Source: JBDHWG01 sp046328525
Lineage (GTDB): Bacteria > Chloroflexota > Anaerolineae > Epilineales > JAHCIE01
Assembly (NCBI GenBank): GCA_046328525.1
Contig: JAXLWK010000007.1
Span: 310,001 to 374,000, forward strand
DNA: 64,000 nt
Direction: 5' to 3'
Position 1 is the stretch's first letter. Each line of letters opens with the position of its first letter. Of this stretch, positions 52,540 to 60,666 are shown in pieces. The translations under genes and the position numbers were made by a program. The notes under the pieces were generated by a model. That model made no database searches, had not been told where the DNA came from, and was given only the letters and a program-made list of their open reading frames with translations.

Positions 52540-52564
52540 TGGAAAACAGAGGGCATCTGAGCCT

Positions 52565-52693
52565 GTAGCGCCGACTGAAGTCGGCGCTACCGTTCCACGC
52601 TGTTGTGTGCAGCTACCGTCACCCTGGACGGCGACGCTGTCTTTCGTGCCTTTCGCGGTCCGCGACCTTTGCGTCTCTGCGCCTTTGCGTTTC
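52565..52693. repeat. Palindrome and repeat arms between aldolase and cysA-like gene
   Basis: 52565-52590 is a perfect 12-bp-arm palindrome, GTAGCGCCGACT / AGTCGGCGCTAC, that may act as a terminator for both convergent genes. 52665-52693 is one arm of the GCAAAGACGC family. Confidence 0.6.
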
Positions 52694-52700
52694 AATTGTC

Positions 52701-54551
52701 TTAGCCTTCCTCGGCGGGGACGATGAGGACGGGCTGGTCGGCGCGGGTCAGCACCTGCCGCGTCACGTCGTCCAGCCCGAAGAACCCGCGCGAGGGTGAG
52801 TGGCGGCCGACGATGATCAGGCCGTAGCCGCTCTGCGCCTGGGTCAGGATGCCCTGGGCCGGCGTCGGCGCGGCAGCGATTTTGATGCTCGCCGGCACGT
52901 CCAGGGAGCGCAGCGTGGCGGCGGCGCGCTCCAGGTGGCTCTGGGCCACGGGGCCGGCGTCCCCCGTCGGGCGCGCGACGTAGAGCAGCGTCACCGCCGC
53001 GCCGATGTTGCGGGCCAGCCGCCCGCCGACGCGCACGTCGCTCTTGCCCGGCTCGCCGCCCGCCGTACACAGCAGGATGTTCTCCAGCGGAACCTCCTGC
53101 CCCTTCACCACCCACACCGGCGTCTTGGCGCGCTGCAACACGTGCGTCACGACATCGCCCGGCCGCTCGGCGTCCGGCTTGCTGCCGCCAATCCCCATGA
53201 TCATGTAGTCGTAAACGCTCTCGCTCTGCTCGGCGAGAAGCTCGTCTGCCTCGGCCCCATAGCGCACGCGGATCTCAGCCTTGGTCAGCCTCGCCGCCTC
53301 GGCCCGCGCCGCCAGGGTCTCGCGCAGCGCCGCCATCTCCTCCGGCTCGCGGCACACGCCGAGGACCGTCACCGTCGCCCAGAGACGCTCGGCCAGTCGG
53401 CGGGCGGCTTCGAGCTTCGCTGTCGGCCCCTCGCCAGGGTCGCACACCAGCAGGCGCTGCGGCATCGGCGCCAGGATGTGCCAGCCGCGCAGACTCACCC
53501 ACCAGTCCGGCTGAGTCAGCGGTATGTCGGCCGGCACCGTGGCGTCCACCAGCAGCCCTTCCTCGCCGAAGGGTGCGGGTGGGGCGACCTGGCGCGCGCC
53601 GGTCAGGCGCGGCAAGCGCAGCCGCACGCGCCGCGTCGAGCCGCTGAACGTCTGGTCAATGATCGCACCCGTGCCGAGGATGGGCGAGCCATCGGTGGGC
53701 GGCGCAGCGCCGAGGACGACATGCTCCGGGCGGAAGAGGACGCGGACGCGGCTGCCCTCCTCGTGGGCCGCCGCCTCGGGGATGGGCAGGGCCAGCGAGC
53801 CGAACACCGCCTGGCCGTCCTGGACGCGGCCCGCCAGCACGACCCCCGCGCCAAGGAACGTGGCGGTGAACAGCGTGCGCGGTGTGTGGTACAGGCTTTC
53901 CGGGTCGCCGACTTCCAGCAGCAGCCCGCGGTCAATCACGCCGATCCGGTCGGCCAGCTCGAACGCTTCCTCCTGGTCGTGGGTCACGAGCACCGTCGTG
54001 ATGCCCAGGCGGTCCTGGATGTCCTTGAGGTTGCGGCGCAGTTGGGCGCGGATCTTCACGTCCAGCGCCCCGAACGGCTCGTCGAGCAGCAGCACCTTCG
54101 GTTCGTAGGCCAGGGCGCGGGCGAGGGCGACACGCTGCCGCTGGCCGCCGGACAGCTGGTCGGCATAGCGCGCCCCCAGGCCAGCCAGGCCCACCATGTC
54201 CAGCAGCTCTTCGCGGCGGCGAATGCGCTCGGCCGTCGGCGCCTTGCGGATCTTCAGGCCGAACTCGATGTTGTCCGCCACACTCATGTGGCGGAAGATG
54301 GAGTAGTTCTGGAAGACGAAGCCCGTGCCGCGCTGCTGCGGCGGGAGGGCGGTCACGTCGCGGCCATGCAGCAGGATGCGGCCGGCGTCCGGGTCGGTCA
54401 GGCCGGCGATCATGCGCAAGACGGTGCTTTTGCCGCTGCCGCTCGCCCCGAGCAGGACGAACAGCTCCCCCTCGGCGATCTCCAGGTTGATATTCTCGAC
54501 GACGGGCAGGTTGCCAAAGCGCTTGGTCAGACGCTCAAGAAGAATGGACAT
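52701..54551 (-). CDS. Sulfate-type ABC ATPase fused to two universal-stress domains
   Basis: The 616-residue protein begins as a CysA/PotA-type ATPase: Walker A GASGSGKST near 35, signature LSGGQRQRVALARAL near 133, Walker B VLLLDEPFGALD near 155. A TOBE-like regulatory region follows (about 240-360). Unlike normal CysA (about 350 residues), two UspA-like modules are appended: about 365-470 (RLLVCDPGEGPTAKLEAARR...YDYMIMGIGGSKP) and about 490-615 (NILLCTAGGEPGKSD...LIIVGRHSPSRGFFG, then PVLIVPAEEG). The second keeps a G-x2-x-type nucleotide-binding segment. The gene is last in the binding-protein/permease/ATPase operon. The Usp pair may sense ATP or stress to tune uptake. Confidence 0.88.
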   Translation of the reverse strand: MSILLERLTKRFGNLPVVENINLEIAEGELFVLLGASGSGKSTVLRMIAGLTDPDAGRILLHGRDVTALPPQQRGTGFVFQNYSIFRHMSVADNIEFGLKIRKAPTAERIRRREELLDMVGLAGLGARYADQLSGGQRQRVALARALAYEPKVLLLDEPFGALDVKIRAQLRRNLKDIQDRLGITTVLVTHDQEEAFELADRIGVIDRGLLLEVGDPESLYHTPRTLFTATFLGAGVVLAGRVQDGQAVFGSLALPIPEAAAHEEGSRVRVLFRPEHVVLGAAPPTDGSPILGTGAIIDQTFSGSTRRVRLRLPRLTGARQVAPPAPFGEEGLLVDATVPADIPLTQPDWWVSLRGWHILAPMPQRLLVCDPGEGPTAKLEAARRLAERLWATVTVLGVCREPEEMAALRETLAARAEAARLTKAEIRVRYGAEADELLAEQSESVYDYMIMGIGGSKPDAERPGDVVTHVLQRAKTPVWVVKGQEVPLENILLCTAGGEPGKSDVRVGGRLARNIGAAVTLLYVARPTGDAGPVAQSHLERAAATLRSLDVPASIKIAAAPTPAQGILTQAQSGYGLIIVGRHSPSRGFFGLDDVTRQVLTRADQPVLIVPAEEG

Positions 54552-54560
54552 GTCGCTTTC

Positions 54561-55403
54561 CTATGCATCCTTGGACGGCTGGCGGGCAAAGCGCAAGAGC
54601 ACGAAGAAGATGATGAACGAGAGCGTCGCCAGGACCGCCGCGACGGCGTTGGCGGCCTCGATGTTCCCCGCCTCGAACTGCGAGAAGATGTACAGCGGCG
54701 CGGTCTGGGTGCGCAGGCGCAGATTGCCGGAGACCAGCACCGTCGCGCCGAACTCGCCCAGGGAGTGGGCGAAGGTCAGCAGCGCCCCGCTGAACAGGCC
54801 ACCGCGCAGAGCTGGCAGAATGATGTGCCAGAACGTCTGCCAGGGCGACGCGCCGATGGTGTAGGCCGCCTCTTCGTAGGTCGTCTCCAGCTCGTCCAGG
54901 ACCGGCTTGACGGCGCCGAGCATGTACGGGAAGGTGACGAACAGGTGCGCCAGGAGAACGCCGGCCGGCGTGAACATGGGCTCGAGGCCGAGCGGCTCGA
55001 CGATCCGCCCCAACAGGCCGAGCGGCCCCCACAGCAGCAGCAGCGACGTGCCGACGACGACCGTGGGGATGGCGACGGGCAGGTTGACGACGATGTTCAG
55101 CGCGCTCGCGCCCGGGAAGCGATACTTGTTCAGGACGTAGGCGGTGTACGTCCCCAGGACGCCGTTGATCACCGACGTGGCGACGGCGATCATAAAGCTG
55201 AAGCGCAGGGCGAACTGGGCATCGGGCGTGCTGAGCGAGACCCAGAACGCCGTCCAACCGCCGCGAAAGGCGAAGATATAGACCGCCGCCAGCGGCATGA
55301 ACAGAAGCGGCGTCAGGACCAGGACGAGTAGCCCAACCGGCACGAGGGCCGACGGGCGGGACGAGCGCGGGCGGCTGGGAATGTCAATGGCTTGTGAGGT
55401 CAT
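54561..55403 (-). CDS. Sulfate/molybdate-type ABC permease
   Basis: The 280-residue permease has about six helices and the cytoplasmic EAA motif EEAAYTIGASPWQTFWHIIL near 190 that docks to the ATPase. LPVAIPTVVVGTSLLLLWGP near 110 resembles CysT/CysW/ModB. Only one permease gene is present, so it would act as homodimer, as ModB does. Its start overlaps the binding-protein stop by 4 bases. Confidence 0.9.
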   Translation of the reverse strand: MTSQAIDIPSRPRSSRPSALVPVGLLVLVLTPLLFMPLAAVYIFAFRGGWTAFWVSLSTPDAQFALRFSFMIAVATSVINGVLGTYTAYVLNKYRFPGASALNIVVNLPVAIPTVVVGTSLLLLWGPLGLLGRIVEPLGLEPMFTPAGVLLAHLFVTFPYMLGAVKPVLDELETTYEEAAYTIGASPWQTFWHIILPALRGGLFSGALLTFAHSLGEFGATVLVSGNLRLRTQTAPLYIFSQFEAGNIEAANAVAAVLATLSFIIFFVLLRFARQPSKDA

Positions 55404-56443
55404 CGGCTTAACTCCGTGAGGACGCGCCCCTTCCAGATGCCATCAATAATCTGAGGCTTGACGCGGGACCATCCACCATAGTCCGCCACGCGGAACGGGT
55501 CTTCGATCTGCCCGAAGTGGGGGTTGGCGGTGTCGAAACGCGAGTCGACACTGCGGAAGCCGTTCTCGGCATATAGACGCTGCGCCGTGTCGCTCCACAG
55601 GAACGCGATGAAGGCTTCGACAACGTCGCGCTCGCCGGCGCCGATGTTGCGGTCGAGAACGACCAGGGTATGCTCGCTGAGGACGGTGCTGCGCGGGTAG
55701 ACGATGTCGGCGTCTAGCTCACCGCGCGCCGCCGATGAGAGAGCTTCCTGCTCATAGGTGATGAGCGCGTCGCCGAAGCCGTTGTCGAACTGGGAGCGGG
55801 CGGCCTGGGCCGACGGCGCCTGGGCGACGACGTTGCGCCAGATGCCCCGCAACAGCGCCTCGCCCGCCGCCGGATCGCCGCCGGCGGCACGCGCCCCGGC
55901 CCCGTACTCGGCCAGGATGGCCCAGTTGGCGCCGCCCGACGTCAGCGGGTCGGGGTGGACGACGCGCACCCCCGGCCCGGCCAGGTCGGCGAAGTCGTGG
56001 ATGCCCTTGGGGTTCCCCTTGCGCACCAGGATGACAAACGGCGTGCGGTTGACGACCCCGCCGTGCGGCAGGCTCTGCCAGCTATTCGGCGGGATCGTAC
56101 CCTGGGCGGCGAGGCGCTGCGCGTCCGACTCCAACGACAGGAGGGCGGCATGGGCCGGCACGCCCATGATGAGCTGGTTCGTTACCGTCCCGGAACCGCC
56201 GAACGAGCTGATGAACTCGACGCGCTCGCCGGTCTTCGCCTCCCATTCCTTCTGGAAGGCGGGGAATATGCTCTTGTTCATCGTGTCGCCGAGGATGCTG
56301 AAGCCATAGAAAATGATGGTGCGCGGCGGCGCGGCGCGCGCCGGCAGGGGTAGCCACGGCCAGACGACATACACCAGCAGCGCCAATCCCAGGGCCACAG
56401 CGGCCAGGGTCGGCAGCCGTCGGACGAGCACGTCGCACTTCAC
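55400..56443 (-). CDS. Sulfate-type periplasmic binding protein
   Basis: The 347-residue protein has an N-terminal signal/anchor (LPTLAAVALGLALLVYVVW) and the sulfate-binding (CysP/Sbp) pattern: SSFGGSGTVTNQLIMGVPAH near 80, VHPDPLTSGGANWAILAEYG near 165 and GFGDALITYEQEA near 220. I chose the second GTG because GGGAGGAG is 8 bases upstream; GTG at 56449 is only 2 bases from it. It heads the operon. Sulfate is likely, but molybdate or tungstate cannot be excluded. Confidence 0.88.
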   Translation of the reverse strand: MKCDVLVRRLPTLAAVALGLALLVYVVWPWLPLPARAAPPRTIIFYGFSILGDTMNKSIFPAFQKEWEAKTGERVEFISSFGGSGTVTNQLIMGVPAHAALLSLESDAQRLAAQGTIPPNSWQSLPHGGVVNRTPFVILVRKGNPKGIHDFADLAGPGVRVVHPDPLTSGGANWAILAEYGAGARAAGGDPAAGEALLRGIWRNVVAQAPSAQAARSQFDNGFGDALITYEQEALSSAARGELDADIVYPRSTVLSEHTLVVLDRNIGAGERDVVEAFIAFLWSDTAQRLYAENGFRSVDSRFDTANPHFGQIEDPFRVADYGGWSRVKPQIIDGIWKGRVLTELSR

Positions 56444-56593
56444 GATCACGGCTCCTCCCAATTGGTGGGGTGCTATTGACGGTTCAGAAGCAAGGATGGG
56501 ACCAGGGAAAAAGGCCTGCCGCGCGGCAGGCAGACGTGTGGCTATCAGGCTTGCGCTATGGGGCGGAATTATACACGTAAGCCGGGGAGACCC

Positions 56594-56632
56594 AAAAAAG
56601 AAGGCTGCCCGATGGTGTCGGACAGCCTCTTT
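56594..56632 (-). terminator. Terminator of the XRE regulator gene
   Basis: On the minus strand AGGCTGTCCGACA pairs imperfectly with the later GGGCAGCCT and is followed by TCTTTTTT. It lies 38 bases after the regulator stop. Confidence 0.8.
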
Positions 56633-56669
56633 CTAGTGAAGAAACGCGGGTCGGGGCGGGGTGTCCCGC

Positions 56670-57125
56670 TTAGCCCCCCTGCGCCATGCGGGCGCGGTGG
56701 GCGCTGCGACGCGCCTTGCGGTCGCGGTCCTGCTGCTTGAGTGCGTTGGCGCGGGCAGCCACATAAGCCATGATCTCTTCCTCGAGCTGCTTGCGGCCCT
56801 CGGGGCTGAGATTCTGGTCGTCAACAGCGTTGGCAACGGCGCGCAGCGCAGGGTGCATGAGCGGGCCGCCGCCGTCGGCGAGCAGACGGTCCAGGTCACC
56901 TTCAGGCAGGTGCTGAGCGCTGGCGAGCAGACGATCGGTGTCCTCGGGCGATAGCTCCATGGCCTGCGCAATGTCGAGCACCACGCGACGCGACGGGCGG
57001 CGGTCATCCATTTCCAGGCGCGCGATATAGCTACCGTCAACGTTTACGGCGTCGGCGAGGGCTTTCTGGGAAAGGCCATGCTGCAAGCGGAACTCCTTGA
57101 GCATGCGGCCAAATGACGTGAGCAT
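56670..57125 (-). CDS. XRE-family transcriptional regulator
   Basis: The 151-residue protein has an N-terminal helix-turn-helix of the Cro/XRE type: FGRMLKEFRLQHGLSQKALA and then VDGSYIARLEMDDRRPSRRV (recognition helix around 30-42). The C-terminal half is helical (EEEIMAYVAARANALKQQDR) and ends in a basic stretch rich in Arg, probably for dimerisation or further DNA contact. It has its own promoter with an operator-like palindrome upstream, and lies directly downstream of the TPR-CHAT gene, so it may control that cassette or itself. Confidence 0.88.
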   Translation of the reverse strand: MLTSFGRMLKEFRLQHGLSQKALADAVNVDGSYIARLEMDDRRPSRRVVLDIAQAMELSPEDTDRLLASAQHLPEGDLDRLLADGGGPLMHPALRAVANAVDDQNLSPEGRKQLEEEIMAYVAARANALKQQDRDRKARRSAHRARMAQGG

Positions 57126-57185
57126 TGTCTCATCTACCTCCTGGCGGGTCCAATGTAGGGATGGTTTGGGGTGGAAATCCTTCTA

Positions 57186-57214
57186 ATTATACCTCATCTT
57201 TTCCATTATGTCCA
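57186..57214 (-). promoter_or_regulatory. Promoter of the XRE regulator gene
   Basis: On the minus strand TGGACA and TATAAT are spaced by 17 bases, about 60 bases before the start codon. Confidence 0.7.
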
Positions 57215-57232
57215 TACTTTATCCATGCAAAT

Positions 57233-57249
57233 TGTGTCACACCGACACA
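57233..57249. promoter_or_regulatory. Operator-like palindrome upstream of the XRE promoter
   Basis: TGTGTC-ACACC-GACACA is a 6-bp inverted repeat around five bases, 19 bases upstream of the -35 box. Position and symmetry suit binding by the adjacent dimeric regulator. Confidence 0.4.
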
Positions 57250-57319
57250 TTCTCAAGAAACTGTAATGTTTGTGCGCCTTTTCGCAAGGTTCATGGGAGC
57301 GGTTCCAAGACGCAGTGCG

Positions 57320-59941
57320 TCACCCGCACGCGCCGCCGACGACCAGGAACCCGGCCCAATGGCGCGGCGCGACAAACGGCAGCGCGCCCACGTCCATCGC
57401 CGCCAGCGCTTCGGTCACGTCGGGCAGGCTGCCGCCCGCCAGCCGCGCCAGGGCGAGCGCCTCACCCGCCGTGAGCGAGCGCAGCCACGCCTGCGCGTCC
57501 CTCAGCGCCGCCGCCGGGTCCGCCGTGTCGGCGGCGCTGAGGCTCTGGTAGAAGCGCCGCATGAGCAGAAACGTCGGCAGGTCTTCCACCGGCCACAGGC
57601 TCACCAGCGCCGCCCGCGCGCCGGCGTACAGAAACGCGCGCACCAGGCCCATCGGCTCGTCCCCGCGCAAAATCTGCGACACCCCGGTCTCGCACGCGCT
57701 CAGCGTGACGAGGTCGGCGCGCAGCCGCCACCCCTGCAACACCTGGAGCGCGGTAAGGCGCTCGCCGGCCCCGGTCTCCAGGAACGACTCCAGGGGCGCT
57801 TCCGGCCGAAACTGGCCGTGGCAGGCGAAGTGCAGCCAGCGCGCGCCCGGCGCCGCCTCGGCCAGCACAGGCGACTTGGCGTCGGCGCCGACGTGGGCCA
57901 CGCCGCCGGTCAGCTGGGCGATGAACTCCGCCTCGGCCTCGGTATGGCGCAGCGCCGACGCTTCGAGCGGGCCATTGTAGCCGACGGCCAGGCACGCCAG
58001 ATCTGGCGCGGGCAGGGCGCGCCTCGCCCGGCAATGGTGGACGAGGACCGTCGCGCTGGGCATGACAGCCAGCCTCGCCCCTCCGGCCCGCGCCAGAGGC
58101 TCGCCGTCGGGCAGCGGAATAGCGGCGAACGGCAGCGTGTGCAGCGGACCGTGGGGGATGATAAACAGGCGGCGTGAGCGCAGGGCCGCCTGGGCCGGGG
58201 CGAGCAAGAAGGTGAAGAGGCGGCGCAACACCTGGGGGGCCAGGAAGCGCTGCGGGTCGTTCCCCCGCGCCGATGTCGGCGCCAGGGCATTCGGGTCAAT
58301 TGGGCAGACGCTGGCGGCGACGGCCTGCCGGGTCACGGTGAACAGCAGCGTGCGCGCGGGTGTCACCAGGTGCTCGCGCAGGGCGCCGCCCTGGGGCAAC
58401 ACCTGCAAGAGCGGGATCTCGCGCGCCATGACGCCCGTCGTGAAATAGCTCAGCAGGGTCACATCGTCGGCCAGCGCCTCGCGCGCCTCGGCCGCGCTCG
58501 CCACCGCGCCCGCGCCCCACGGGGCGTCGGTCAGGGCCGCGCCCCGCTGACTGGCGACAGCATCGGCGAAGGCGCGGGCGCGGGCGCGCTCGGACCAGGC
58601 GAAGGCGTCCTCGACGTGATCCAGGGCGAGGCACTGCAGGACCAGCGCCTCGTACACCTGTTGCCAGCGGCCGAGCAGGCTAATCTTCAGACCTTCGTCC
58701 TGCATCGGCTCCCGCGCCGCCTCAATGACCTCGGCGGCAGCGGTGAACCGCGCCAGCGCCCCGACGGCGTCTCCCTGCCGCCGCGCCGCCTCCCCCAGCC
58801 GGTAGTAGACTTCCGCGAGGATGTCCCGCCGCCCAATGGCGAGGGCCGTCTGGAGCGCCGCCTCGAACGCCACCTGCGCGCCGTCCAGGTCGCCGGCCAC
58901 CTGGCGCGCCAGGCCCATGTTGAGGCGGGCGTCCACGGCGAAGTCTGCCGTCTGCATCGCCGCCAGGGCGTCGTTGAAGGCACTCTGCGCTTCGACGAGA
59001 TGCCCCTGGAACAGCCGCACTTCGCCGATGTTGTTGAGCGCGCGGCCAAGCGAGTCGAGAGCGCCATCCGCGCGGCGGCGTTCGGCGACGGCCTCGAAGC
59101 ACGCCAGGGCATCCTCCCAGCGTCCCTGGTCGCGGTAGACCAGGCCCAGCTCGTTCTGCGCCGAGGCGATGTGCTGCGCCGAACCGACTTCGCCGAACGC
59201 GGCGACCGCCTGCGCCAGGCTGCTCTCCGCGTCGCCGTAGTCGCGCAGGTCGTAGGCCAGGATGCCCAGGTTCAGCAGGGTGATGCCCTCGCGCAGACGG
59301 TTGCCCGTCGCCCGCCACAGCGTGAGGCACGCCCGGTAATCGCGTTGCGCGTCCTCCAGGCGGCCCGTCACACTGTTATAGTAGGCGCGGGCGTTGAGGG
59401 CGCGGCCCGACACCTCGTCGTCCAGCCCCGGCGTGGCGAGCAGGGCGTCGAAGGCGGCGACGGCGTCATCCGGCCGGCCGTCGAGGCCCTGCGCCAGCGC
59501 CGCGAAGAAACGGCGCGTGTCGGCGTCGCGGCCCGGCTGCGCCGGCACATCCCGGACGCCCTCGATCAACTGGCAGAAGGCCACGGGGTCATCCGTCAGC
59601 AGGCGATTGGCAAGGCGGAGGAGGGCGGCGTCGAACGCCGCCTGCACGCGGCCGTCCCCGCCCCGCAAACGGTGCGCCAGGTGGGCGACGGCGCGCTCGT
59701 GGAGGGCACGGTAGCGCGGCGCGTCTGCCGTCTCCAGCGCCATCAGGGCCTCGGCGGCGGCGGCGGGCGCGGGCGCGACCCCACCCGCCTGGGGTGTGAC
59801 GTCGGGCCGGGCGGCAAGCTCGGCGAGCAACTCGCCGGCGTTCCCGTCGTCGAGAAGCGCAGCGAGCGCTGACTCATCCCCCCAGCCGAGAACCGCCAGC
59901 GCGAGAAAGCCTTTAGTCACCTGCGCATCTGGCAAACTCAT
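57320..59941 (-). CDS. TPR-CHAT caspase-like protease
   Basis: The 873-residue protein has an Ala-rich N-terminal region (about 1-150), about eight TPR units (about 150-430, for example LNLGILAYDLRDYGDAESSL and ALNNIGEVRLFQGHLVEAQS) and a CHAT peptidase domain (about 570-870). The catalytic dyad is visible: His in WLHFACHGQF near 702 and Cys in TLSACETGVS near 748. CHAT proteins are caspase-like; the TPR-CHAT class includes effectors activated in phage defence. Its ATG overlaps the stop of the upstream PIN gene (ATGA), making a coupled antitoxin-PIN-CHAT operon. Trigger and target are unknown. Confidence 0.9.
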   Translation of the reverse strand: MSLPDAQVTKGFLALAVLGWGDESALAALLDDGNAGELLAELAARPDVTPQAGGVAPAPAAAAEALMALETADAPRYRALHERAVAHLAHRLRGGDGRVQAAFDAALLRLANRLLTDDPVAFCQLIEGVRDVPAQPGRDADTRRFFAALAQGLDGRPDDAVAAFDALLATPGLDDEVSGRALNARAYYNSVTGRLEDAQRDYRACLTLWRATGNRLREGITLLNLGILAYDLRDYGDAESSLAQAVAAFGEVGSAQHIASAQNELGLVYRDQGRWEDALACFEAVAERRRADGALDSLGRALNNIGEVRLFQGHLVEAQSAFNDALAAMQTADFAVDARLNMGLARQVAGDLDGAQVAFEAALQTALAIGRRDILAEVYYRLGEAARRQGDAVGALARFTAAAEVIEAAREPMQDEGLKISLLGRWQQVYEALVLQCLALDHVEDAFAWSERARARAFADAVASQRGAALTDAPWGAGAVASAAEAREALADDVTLLSYFTTGVMAREIPLLQVLPQGGALREHLVTPARTLLFTVTRQAVAASVCPIDPNALAPTSARGNDPQRFLAPQVLRRLFTFLLAPAQAALRSRRLFIIPHGPLHTLPFAAIPLPDGEPLARAGGARLAVMPSATVLVHHCRARRALPAPDLACLAVGYNGPLEASALRHTEAEAEFIAQLTGGVAHVGADAKSPVLAEAAPGARWLHFACHGQFRPEAPLESFLETGAGERLTALQVLQGWRLRADLVTLSACETGVSQILRGDEPMGLVRAFLYAGARAALVSLWPVEDLPTFLLMRRFYQSLSAADTADPAAALRDAQAWLRSLTAGEALALARLAGGSLPDVTEALAAMDVGALPFVAPRHWAGFLVVGGACG

Positions 59942-60351
59942 GTAGATTTGTCTACAAACAGGCTCTTGAACTGGCTGACAGAGCAGATCACCGTCTTCAG
60001 CAACGATTGCGCTTCGACGAAGTCCGAATCACTCGTAATCAGGTAGTCGGCATTCGCGGCGACGGCACACGTGAGGAATTTGGCATCCTTCTGATCACGC
60101 ACAAACGAGATATCAGGGGGCACGGCAACGAGCGTGACGAAGACCCTCAGGAGGCTCTCCCATTCGCGAACGACGGATGGTGCAAGGCCAAACTTGGGGC
60201 GACCCAGGACTTCGACATACTCGGTGAGGATATCAGGCGAGGCAATCCATTCGAAGTCGGGGGAGCGAACTATGAACAGAATGATTTCTTCGGGGGTCCG
60301 GTCTCGAAACGCGGCCGATACGACCACGCTCGTGTCAATGACCACCTTCAC
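59938..60351 (-). CDS. PIN-domain ribonuclease, toxin-type (COG1569-like)
   Basis: The 137-residue protein has the PIN acidic residues: Asp in VVIDTSVVVSAAF at the start, Glu in DILTEYVEVLGRPKF near 43, Asp in RDQKDAKFLTCAV near 88 and Asp in LITSDSDF near 107. This is the 'putative toxin component, PIN family' type, which cleaves RNA when free of its antitoxin. It overlaps the antitoxin stop and the CHAT start by 4 bases each. Confidence 0.9.
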   Translation of the reverse strand: MKVVIDTSVVVSAAFRDRTPEEIILFIVRSPDFEWIASPDILTEYVEVLGRPKFGLAPSVVREWESLLRVFVTLVAVPPDISFVRDQKDAKFLTCAVAANADYLITSDSDFVEAQSLLKTVICSVSQFKSLFVDKST

Positions 60352-60587
60352 CGCCCGCTCCGGTACGCCTCGATTTCCTCCGATATCACGGGGTCTGTGA
60401 TACCATTCGTTTCGCCTAGAGCCTGCGTATCCTGCAATACGCGCTCCAAACGGAGGATCGCAGCTTCGCGATCCTCGCCATCGGCAAGTACCAGCACTTC
60501 AACGCGCTGTCCCGGCTCGAATGGTAGGTCGTCCACTACGATTTGCTTCGCGTCAGTGACCGTCAGGTAGGTGCGGTAGGCTTTCAT
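60348..60587 (-). CDS. Antitoxin of the PIN toxin
   Basis: The 79-residue protein has a beta-rich AbrB-like start (VTDAKQIVVDDLPFEPGQRV) and a helical C-terminal end (DPVISEEIEAYRSGR) expected to wrap the toxin. GAGGA precedes the ATG and a good promoter lies 36-64 bases upstream. It probably represses the operon, as is usual for this class. Confidence 0.82.
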   Translation of the reverse strand: MKAYRTYLTVTDAKQIVVDDLPFEPGQRVEVLVLADGEDREAAILRLERVLQDTQALGETNGITDPVISEEIEAYRSGR

Positions 60588-60622
60588 GAGTCCTCGATCA
60601 ATGTTGACTCCACGAGGCGTGA

Positions 60623-60651
60623 ATTATACCAGGCTACCAGGCCCACGCCAA
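60623..60651 (-). promoter_or_regulatory. Promoter of the antitoxin-PIN-CHAT operon
   Basis: On the minus strand TTGGCG and TATAAT are spaced by 17 bases. Confidence 0.6.
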
Positions 60652-60666
60652 CCAGGCCGGCGAACG

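Noticed and set aside
52800..55331. 843-residue plus-strand open frame opposite the sulfate-type transporter genes
   Set aside because: Covers two recognised genes on the minus strand and has no recognisable domain.
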